From assembly GCA_900074885.1 (NCBI GenBank), contig FJUW01000021.1, positions 372,001-436,000 on the forward strand: 64,000 bases of DNA, read 5' to 3'. This document shows positions 13,299 to 23,900 of the stretch, piece by piece (position 1 is the stretch's first letter; each line of letters opens with the position of its first letter). The translations under genes and the position numbers were made by a program. The notes beneath the pieces are model-generated. The model saw only the letters and a list, made by a program, of their open reading frames with translations, ran no database searches and was not told where the DNA came from. The DNA is from Rhynchosporium graminicola (taxonomy: Eukaryota; Ascomycota; Leotiomycetes; Helotiales; Ploettnerulaceae).

Positions 13299-14579
13299 AT
13301 GTTCCTCTCGTTCTTGTATCTGGTATGCATTCTTCTCCTTCAAATCTTGCCAATCTTGGCCTCGCCATTCTGGAATGGTAAAGATGACATATTGGCTCCT
13401 CGAACTTCTGGAGATTCGTCTGGGTTCTCAGTACATGCAATCCTCGGTCCTGCTTCTAACAGCTCTGCCAAAACTATCCGACGAGGAGACGGAATCTGGT
13501 TTGCAGCCGACACAGATTATGAGTGAGTTAATATCTGCAGCAAAAAGCCAGCTGCTAAGTACCCAACAGATGGTACATTCCAATCCAAGCAGGTACACCA
13601 TGACAGACCATCTTGGTACAGCCAGACACAGGAACCCCCGACTTCTCCCTCATGTCTACCTTGATTCCTGTTGCCAGTCGAGGCGTAGCCCCAGTTTACG
13701 ACCCGAGCAAATCTTCAACAGCAGTTCAAACACCAGGAATGACTTGGGCTCAGGGATACGGTGATGGTAGCATCTTCTTCACAGGTGTTGTATTTAGAGA
13801 TACTGTCACGGTTGGCGGATCGACTGTGCACAACTACGAGTTTGAGGTCTGCGAGACCAGCAAATCCCAAGTTGGAGGTGCACCTTATGGCACTTTTGGG
13901 TTGAACATCGATCCAGCTGGTATGCCGACTCAGCCTCACAGAATACCCAGCTTCTTTCCAACGGTTATGGCCTGGTCTAGATGGTAAGGTCACGACACGG
14001 AACGACCCGTGGTCTTCAATGCTGTTTGATACTGACCATGTTACAGACCCTGTCTTTGCTGTTGATTTCCACAAGTCGAAAAGTAGAGGAGTCTTCGGCT
14101 TCGGACATGTCGACCGCAAGAAATACGTTGGCGAAATCGCATATACCCCAGTAATGGCTGACAATGGCGGCGAATGGGTTGTTTCCATTTCGGGAATTGT
14201 TGTTGGGGGCACATTCATCAAAGGCAGCTTCAATGTTATCATTGACACAGGCAACCGATATGGCTTCGAAATTCCTCGCTGGGCTCTCGACAGACATTTT
14301 GGACAGATTCCCGATATTTCTTGGGACTCTTACTGGACTACATACACCTTCCCTTGCGATTATCCACTACCAGATCTAGTTCTTGGTGTTGGTGATACGG
14401 GCTCGGTAAGAATCCCTGGTTTCATCATCGAAACCTTCAAGGAAGATAAGAAGGCGAATTTGTGTCGCACAAATCTTCATGAGGGAGGCGGATGGGGTAA
14501 ACACATCGTTGAGCTTCTCTTCGTGGTTTTTGATTATGGAAACAAGAGAGTTGGTCTGGCGCAGAAATCGTCGTATTAG
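13299..14579 (+). pseudogene. Secreted A1 (pepsin-like) aspartic protease gene, nonsense codon and broken junction
   Basis: Exon 1 (13299..13522) encodes a signal peptide (MFLSFLYLVCILLLQILPIL, likely cut near residue 22) and a short pro-region. A 47-nt GT-AG intron follows (13523..13569). Exon 2 continues with WYIPIQAGTP, then TGA at 13601..13603, then QTILVQPDTGTPDF with the first catalytic DTG. Later blocks are GYGDGSIFFTGVVFRDTV and FEVCETS, and in another frame the second catalytic DTG (VIIDTGNRYGFEIP, about 14227..14268), then LHEGGGWG and the end at 14579. A GT donor at 13984 and an AG at 14045-14046 bracket a plausible intron, but joining them gives a TGA, so the two halves do not meet in frame. 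Both catalytic motifs survive, suggesting recent loss or sequence errors. In family members the stop position is usually Gly, Pro or Trp. Confidence 0.7.
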
Positions 14580-17500
14580 ATGCCGTTTAGCTTTGGAGGT
14601 GGAATTAGCACTGCATTGGAATAGCAATAGATGTTGAAGTGCCGAGCTGTTCCGCATGGAGTTTGATCATCAAACACCTTCACGCCCTATAATGCAACGA
14701 GAGTTCTTCTCCGCCATGTAAAGTGACGGATCCGCATATTTACAATAGTATATCCCGGACCCTCGGGCGTACATCACACAGGCTTGGATGGAGAAATCTT
14801 GAAATCCCTTGCTTACCTCGCATAAATCAGACGAGTTTACGCCTCGAGCCCCAGAGTATCCCTGGAATGGATCGAAGCACAAGGAATAATCACAACCAAA
14901 ACATCAAAGAATATGGTGGTGATAATCTGTTATATTCATATCAAACATGAATCACTTATCCGGTGTCGAGTTTTTCAAGCTCATGTAAGCGACGTTGGAA
15001 GGGCTCGTTTAGCAAATGAGCCTTCTATTATTAGCCTTAGGTATCGCTTCGTTGTCTCGTACTAGCACTATTCACAACCTTTGTCAACTGTTAAACTCAT
15101 CAAACGAGATCGCCTCTACAGAAATTCCGCGCTTGATGGACCAGCATTTAAAATTTGCCTCCTTTCCGTGAAAGATTTTCCTTCCGCCCCTTCGGAATTG
15201 GGCTCCTCTACCAAGAATGTCAGAGGTACTCAAGAGGAAAGTTCGTGTTTACCGTGGCAGGATATGGCTTGCTCTTTTGGGAAGCTTTGAGCGCTGTATG
15301 GTGTCGTTCCTCCTCAAGATGGACAAGTGACATAAATGATTTGCTGAATAATTTCCAAGTACACAGAACTGGAAAGCGAGTTCCATTGATATAAAGCGCT
15401 ACTTGTAGTATCGCTATTGGACTCAGACGATGTCCAACAAAGATGACATTTCGAGATCCGAATTTAACCGGATTGCCCACTATTACAAAAATTTCCGCGA
15501 TACAGTATCTCGTGAGCCAGGAGAAAGAAATGGAGAATTGATGCTTCGGATGACGTATGAATTGGTTGAAGCTCCAACCAGCTGTGGCAGACGAGCCTTG
15601 TATCGCCCATGATCTTCAAGCTGGGCTAGATCTGCGAGGAGGCACTGAAGAGGAATATCGCTTGAGTGTTGGTCGAAGTTCCACGAAAATGCGACCACTG
15701 ACTCAATAACCGAAGCGGATTGGAGTCGTTATCCACTTAGATGGCACTATTTCAGCTGCGATACTTTTTCAAGAGACTCATGGCGAGCAGATTTCTTGTT
15801 GAAGAAACTGTGCTTGTAGAAGTTCTTACTTCGATTGGGACCAATACTATGATCGGTCAAGTATACAAAATTTGACATTGTAAGAATCAAAGAAGCATCT
15901 CATCATGTGGCCTTCGCCTGGTTCTTGTGCTTTTTTTACTCAAGCTGCTAAGAATCTCGCCTAGGGCTGTGAGACCAGCCATTTTCATACCACATTTAAA
16001 GTGTAGACTATGTCTCCATCGAAGAGTCCGATTCAGTAACTCGTTTATTAGCATATACTGAAGTAAATTATAGTAGACTCTGAGATACTCAACACAACAG
16101 CAAAGGAAGCAAAGGTAAAATTCCAGTTCCTTTTAACTAATAAGAACCGTATATTTAGATGGTCTTGTCCCCTGCTTGCCGCGCTAAAAAGAGGCATAGA
16201 CCATTCACCTATTGAAACTTCCAATTACCAGACCCAAAAAATATCGCGACCCATAGCTATCGTCTTCACCTCGGCTTTAAGATTTCAAGCAGTAAACGGT
16301 GCAACGCATGGACCATTCGTTCGGCAGGCTTTCAATGCGCTTCGTTTGACCTATTACCGTGCTTCATAGAAGAAAATATTTCTGAGCTTAGAACTCTGGT
16401 TCGAGCTTGGGCATTCTTCATATTTTCATCAGTATGGTAGAGGGGAAGCGAGATTCGATTTTCTTTCGTTTGGTTTGCTGGTATTGCGGTATACATACCG
16501 GAGTATAAGCCTCGCGTGCTGAGAATCGCGAGCGCGAACTCTACTATGACTTATAGCGTGATGGTGAAACTGGTTTGAAACGCTTGTTTGCATGTGCACA
16601 GACGTTATAGAATCATCATCGTACATTAAGCGATGGCGAGCTTAAAACCCATTCGAGCATTTGTATGAAAGCAGAAGAACTCTAAGTTTGCAAGTTGCGC
16701 TTTCTGACTGTCTATCGTGGATAGGAAATCAGGTGATTTTACGACCCCTATTTACTTTTAGCCGAAGGCACGTATTTTCTTCCCGCAGCGTCCTGGCAGA
16801 CTGTCAGCAATTTCCTTTTTCCTTCGAAAAGGGTGACGATTGATCCATGAACAGTAAAAGCAAGGCTGCTGTGAATTTCCGTACTTCTGCATGCTCTCTG
16901 CTGCTACCCGATTACCTTACAAAGAATACTTATACTGTATGGTGACCTGTCATTGCTCCGCTATGCACTACAGCTTTCTATCCCTCCATTTTGATATAGG
17001 AAGAGAACAAAGTCCCCAGAAACAGTTTCTTGTTTTTTGTTTCTTTAGCCGGAGACTTTTTGGCACTCTTTCGTGCATTGCCCTTTCCTTACTTTTTTTC
17101 CTGAATGCTATATATTGGCGATTGATACACGTAGCTCCATCACGCAATTGCTTCTGCCTCCCAGCATAGATCTCTTTCAGAATAAGGCTTTTCGGTCCTT
17201 CAATCTATTGACTTTTAGTCTCCTTTCGATTTGATACAACAAGCTTATCAAGCTCTCAAGAGTGACGAGTCATTCCTCTGTCCCCCACTATCGTCCTCTT
17301 TGCATTCCGGCCCCTCTATGACAGTTTTCTTGTCATGTTTATCAGTGACAACAGAAGCAAGCATAGCTTCATTTCGGATATGATATTGAATGAGATCATG
17401 CCCCCACTGCTTGTTCCAACGCACAGTCGGGAATTTGAAGCCGCCCAATAAGGAACAAAGTTGGTCCGGTCCTTTAACTCTAAATTTCAGGGGCATCTCC

Positions 17501-17926
17501 AGCCAACGACCAGCCGTTGGAAACACGTCTTTCTACCCAGACCAGCAGCCCCTGACGAGACCGCGACAACACATTTTGTAATGCTGTGGACGATCAATCA
17601 CGTACGCATGAACACTTGACAGCTAAGCAATGCACCCCTCGCTATAGCACCTGCAATATGCCCAGCTGGCTGATGCGGGCCTCTAAAGGTAAGGCACGGC
17701 ATAGGATAGGATGGAATAGACCTCCATATGAACAGTACAGGATAGTCCTGTAATATTGGTACAGTTCCGTGAAATATTGGTGGTAGCTGGCAAGGTAAGA
17801 GATACTTGGGTAAGTGTGTTTGATTTCTGGTAAGGTACAAGTCTTCCTCTGTCACTTATTTCAGCCTGTCTACTCTTCCTTTCATTCTTTTGAATTTATA
17901 CGGTACTTTGTCGCCTTTATTGCAGT
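14580..17926. other. 3.3-kb region without a supported gene, upstream of the giant gene
   Basis: Only short frames (under 95 codons) without recognisable content. The last kilobase is pyrimidine-rich, typical of a long fungal promoter or 5' leader, and ends just before the ATG at 17927. No tRNA, repeat or transposon end is evident. Confidence 0.5.
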
Positions 17927-20900
17927 ATGGCGCCCAATTCGCGCCCCCCTTTAACGTCTCGCATACGAGCTTCCTTTGAAGGTCGCCGAAAATCTTTCGA
18001 ATCAGTACGAAAACTCAGCAAATCAGGTCGGGCGACTACTGCCGACAGTAATAATGCCGGCCAAGAAGTCGGAATTTCTACAGGCATAGACTCCGAGACT
18101 AGCAGACCACTGCCCATGACTGGCTTCATTACACAGGATCCCGACTCAATACAGAATGCCGTTGATCAAGCCATCAACGGTGAAGCCTTTCAGCTCGCAA
18201 TTGCGGCCAACCTCGCCAAACTTATCAAACCCTCCATAAAGTCTGCCCTTGATACCATACAACCTGTAGTAGAAGCGGTCTATTCCCACGAATTGCTGCT
18301 GCGCAAAACAAACCAAAGTGTGGAGGATGTCTTGTCACGGATGGATACGAATGCCGAATCGGCAGCTACCAAGAGGGAATCAATGATCGATGATACATAC
18401 GTTGTTCCAGGTTCACCAGCAGAAGGAGTGAAGTCCTCGGACGCAGGAGATGAAGCCGCAAAATGGAAGGGAATGGGTGGGCCTAGCATCGACCAATTCA
18501 GGCAGATGCTGGAGGAACATAACGCGAAAACTCTTGCAACAATATCAGAATACATCGAGTCAAATAACACGAAGACTGCGGACTTATTACAGGAAATCAC
18601 TGGTATTAGTGCCTCGATCGAACCTACAAAAGAGAGTATCGATTCTCTGAAGTCGACTTCCGAACAAGCGACGACCTTATACCCCGTTTTACAATCACAG
18701 CTGGAGCAATTGAAGGCCGATATTGGGCAGATCATTGAGACTATTGGGGCGGATCTTGGTAAGAACATTCAAACTATCAGCGAGAAGTCTGAATCGTTGC
18801 CAGACGCTGAGTTGCTGTCTTCGCATACCACCAAGCTGGATCAAATTACAAACGATCTGGCTATTTTGAAAGGACAGGAAGAGTCAATAGGCAAGATATC
18901 CACGGAAATAGGTGTCCTAAAGGCCAGCGTCGAGGCTGGTACAGTTGTGAGCGCACAAGGATTCGCAGATGTTCTCGCAGCAGTAGGAGAACAGTCTTCT
19001 ATTCTAAATGATATCAAGGAGAAGGACTCGCAACCAGAACTCCTCGCCGCGTTACAACAATCTGTTGAGTCTCACGCTCTCCACACCACGGTACTGTCTG
19101 AGATCAAAGATCGATCTCTTGGCCCTGCGACCATCCCTGTTGTCTCAGAAGGCGGCAGCACCGTCGATCACTCATCTGCCCTACAGATGATCCAGAACGA
19201 TCTTACCACGCTTAAGGAAAATTTTGCTGCTGGCTTTTCAACTGACGGCGATTTGAGCACGAAAATCAACAAAGTCCTTGCAGCAATTGAGGAGCACAAA
19301 ACCGAGGATACAAGTGCGGAAATTTTGGCTGCCGTGAAACAGTCAAATGAGTCCCATGTGGGTCATGCAGCTGCATTGGAATGTCTCATATCTGCCGGAA
19401 ACGATGTCGGCCCGGAGTTGGGAACTCAAGTCGCTGGTATTGTGAGCAAACTCGACGAGCATAGTGCTGCTCTTGAGGATATCAAGACCCTTGGTGGAAC
19501 TCATACATCTGCGTTAGAGGGCATCAAATCAACACCTTCTGAGAGTGTTTCTATCGACACAAGCGAGATTACAGACCAGATAGATGTCATCATTGCCAAG
19601 CTTGAGATACATACTGCCACATTGGACGAGATCAAGGGACTCGGATCCATAGCCGCGGAACCCAAGCCTCTTGATACAAGCGATCTTACAGCTCAAATCA
19701 GCACCATCTCCACGAAGCTCGATACTCATGCAGCAACACTGGATGATCTCAAGGGTCTTGGCAGTACTCATGCCGCTGCATTTGAAAGCATCAAATCAGT
19801 CCCCACGGAAGGTCCTTCTGTAGATGCTGAAGGGATTACTGCTCAAATTACCGCAATCTTAGCTAAGCTCGACTTGCATACTGCTGTATTGGCTGATATC
19901 AAGGGCATCGGCGGTTCACATGCAACTGCCCTTGAAAGCATCAAATCAGTGCCCACGGAAAGTCCTTCTGTAGATACTGAAGACATTAATGCTCAGATCA
20001 CTGCAATCGTAGCCAAACTCGACTTGCATACTGCTGCATTGGATGATATCAAGAGCTTCGGCAGTTCACATGCCTCCACACTCGAAGGTTTCAAATCTGT
20101 CAGTCTTGACTCGGCCACAACGACTGGCGAGCTCTCAACCCAGATCACTGCACTTGTTGGAAAGCTTGACGAGCATACGTCCGTATTGCACGAACTCAAG
20201 GAATTTGGTGGTGCTCATGCCACCGCACTTGAAAATCATGGTATAGCTCTGGAGGGCATCAAATCCCTAGCTGGCAGTGTACCCGAAGGAGGTGTCGAAG
20301 TCGGACTCGGTTCTCAAATCGCTAATGTTGTTGCTACACTCGAGAAACACTCAGCTGCTCTGGATGATATCAAAAGCCATACTACAGCTCTCGAAAGCCA
20401 TAGCACTACATTGGATGAAATCAAAACATCGACTGGCGCCTATACTTCGGCTCTAGAGATTCACGGCTCTGCGATAGAAGATATTAAATCACGAACAGAG
20501 GGCAGCAATGATGTTTTGGGAGGCCAGGTCTCTGCAATCGTTGCAACTCTCGAAAGCCACAGTTCCGTTTTAGACGGGATCCAATCGTCCACTGATACTC
20601 ATGTCGCTGCCCTTGAAAGTCACGGGACGGCTTTAAGGAGTCTCAAATCTCAAATTAGTGCGCCAGCCGACGTGGTCGATCCATCAGCTCTCGAGGCCAA
20701 GATTGAGACCATCATCATCACACTTGAAAGTCACAGCTCGATATTGGACGAAGTCAGGGCCAATAGCGGGTCTCACACCTCACTACTAGACGAGATCAGG
20801 AGTTTTGGTACTGCTCATGCAACAGCCCTAGATGATCACAGGACTTCCCTCGAAGAGATCAAATCTTTAAGCATCGAAGAACCACCGACCAATAGCGAGA

Positions 20901-23900
20901 AGACTTATTTGGACGCCCAATTGACTACCCTTGTCGCGACACTTGAGTGTCATACGGCAGCATTAGACGAAATCAGGGCCAGCACCGGGTCCCACTCCTT
21001 GGTCTTGGATGAGATCAAGACTGCAAGCACAATGTATGCAGATACGTTGGGAGACCTTAGATCCCCCGGTGTGCCGATGATCGCCGCCGCAGACCCAATG
21101 AACTTCGCTGCTCTCGAGATCCAGATCGGTTCCATCATAAGGACTCTTGAAACCCACAGTGCGGCATGGAATGAAATTAAAGCTAGGAACGAAACCGCCA
21201 GTATGGTAATCGTACCAAATGACCCTGAAACTGAAAGTGGTAGCGCAGATTCGCCTCTCACAAACATTATTGAGACTCTCAAAGTTCACACCTTCATCCT
21301 CAATGAGATCAAGGAAGATGTGAGTGCGGAAATACTTACTTCCCTTCACGATATGGGCCAACTTCAAGCAAATCAGTCGAATCTCCTTACCGAGATCAGA
21401 GAGGCAGACCTTGATGATGAGATTTTGACTCTTTTGCATGCTTCTAGCGAGTCACATAACAATAACGCCGCTGCGTTAGCAAAGATACATGATGCTGTAA
21501 TTCTATCGAACGAATCGCATTTTGCTCACACTTCTTCTCTGGACGAGATCAAGGCCAGATCGCTTGAGCTAAAAGAGGCTACATCAAGCTTCCACGACAA
21601 TCACACTTCCATGATATCCGAAATCAGAGATGCGACATTGGCTTCGAAAGATGCACATGCATCGCATACGGCTGCGATCCAAGAACTAAAATCATTGCAA
21701 GCAACTCCTGCTCAAGCACCTGAGACAACCGATCTCGCTGAGCTCGAAGCGAACATTGTCTCCATGTTCAGTACGATAAAAGACCAAACCACGACACTCT
21801 CATTGATAAAGGAAACCACAACGAAGCCGTCTCCTGAAATTCTCGCTGCCATTCAGGCATCACACGAGCTTCTTACTGCCCAGGGGTCATTGCTAGAGTG
21901 CATCAAGGAAAGCTCCTTTAACACCAGTGTTCTCACGAACATCTCCGAATTGAAGACCATTCTCGAGGAATCTAAAGCAGAGACAGTGTCTCACAGTGTA
22001 CTTGTTAAGGACTTGCACTCTGAAACAAAAGACTCACATTCCAACCTCGCTTCCGCCATCGGTGCACTTACATTAGGAGGTGCGGTGGGAGCTGGAGCTA
22101 CTGCCTTACTGTCTAAAGACGACGAATCCAGCTCAAACTTGTTGGATGAAATCAAGACCGTTCAGGAAATGATTAAAATAGGCGACGCCAACATCCAAGA
22201 CACTAAGGATAAAGTCTCCAGTTTAGCGAGCCAGATTGAAACTAATCACACAGCTATCATTGCTAATGTTTGTACCCTTAGTGGTGATATCAAATCCGAA
22301 ATCGTCGCCAGCGGAACTAATATCGTTGAGTCTATCACTCTACTTGATAGCGACGTTAAAGCCATCGATATTTCCTCTCTACCGGCTCTATCCCTGTCCC
22401 TCTCGCAACACGGGGAGCACCTCAAGAGTCTTTCCAGCCAGCTGAGAAATCTCGATAGCAGCATGAAAGATAATACCTCGCAGGTTTCTGCTCTACACAG
22501 TGGCGTACACCTTAACTATACTGGCGTCCAGCAGTTGAAAGACCATGTGACCTCGTACCCTTCCAAAGTTGTGGCGAAAGAAAGACCAGCTATGGCAGAG
22601 GGCACGTGGTTCGGAAGTGCGCGTAGCGGAAGTCGAAGCCCTACAATTTCACGAAATGTTTCGAGGAGTATTCCACAGCCTGTTCCTGAGGCTACAGAGA
22701 AGGTGATCACGTCGACTGACGATGTTGCTGTTGAGCTAGAACAAGCACATGACCTCGAATCCCCCGCTCCTCTCGCTTCTCAGGAACGAGAAGCTCCTAC
22801 AGATGCTGATGAGATGTTGCCGTCGATCGAGCGCGCCAATGTCGCACAAGAACAGGCAATTGAGTCCGACATATTAATGGATGAGACTTTGGCGATCAAC
22901 GAGCCTGGTGTATCCGAGCCTTTGCCTGAGATCATCGATGAGGTCCGGCCATCAATCGAGGAATCTATGACCAAGCCTGGGGCTACACTTGATGACTCGT
23001 CGGCCTCAGAGGAGATAGAAGAACCAAGCATCCCTGTATCTTCTTTGCAAGTCGCGGAAGTTGTCTACCCCGTTTCTATACCAGAAGAAAATTTGTCGGA
23101 CAATGAAATTGAAGACGACTCACCTGGACAGCCAATTCTCGTTCCGGTTACTGGAATGGACAATTATATCGCTGATGCTATAGAGGAGCCTGTCAACCAC
23201 ACCTTGGCCGAAGTGCAAGATGAGAAGGGTTTCATCGATCAGAAGTGCCACGAAGCCACTGCCGCGATCAGTGATGATGATAGTACGCTTCATGTATCGA
23301 CCGAAACTGATGAGTCTAGAATCGAAAAACCTGTCGCTGTGGAGCCAGGTTCTAGTCTAATGGACCAGTCCGTCAGTGCTGAGCTGCTGGCCGAAGACGA
23401 CGTCAAAGAATCGTCCACCGGTTTAGAAACTCCTAGCGAAGACCAGCCTGACGTCCGAGGTCAAGCTATCGCTTCTTACACTCCGATCGATGGACAGTTG
23501 GTCCACGAAGACCTTGTCCCTTTCTACGAAAAACTAGACCAGGCCGAGTCAGAGCTACAGTTTCGTGACGCAACGCATCTTTTACATGAAGACGAGCAAG
23601 CGGGCGTCTCCCTGAATACAAGTCCACATGCCTACCAGGTCGCTGAATTCGAAGCCGAGAGTCCTGTCGCGGTAGCTACAAGTCCGTCCCCGAGTGACAA
23701 AGTTATGCCGGATCCTCTTGCAGTCGAACATGAGTCTCTTTCAGAGCAACAGGATGCAAGCTGTTCACCCTACACACGCGAAATTGTGGAGCCCAGCTCA
23801 CCGTTCGTCGAATCTCCTGCTATACATCGGGGACTCGACGAACCTTCCACTGTCCCATCTTTGCTCCTTCCCGCCCATCAGAGCTTCATAGATGATCGAG

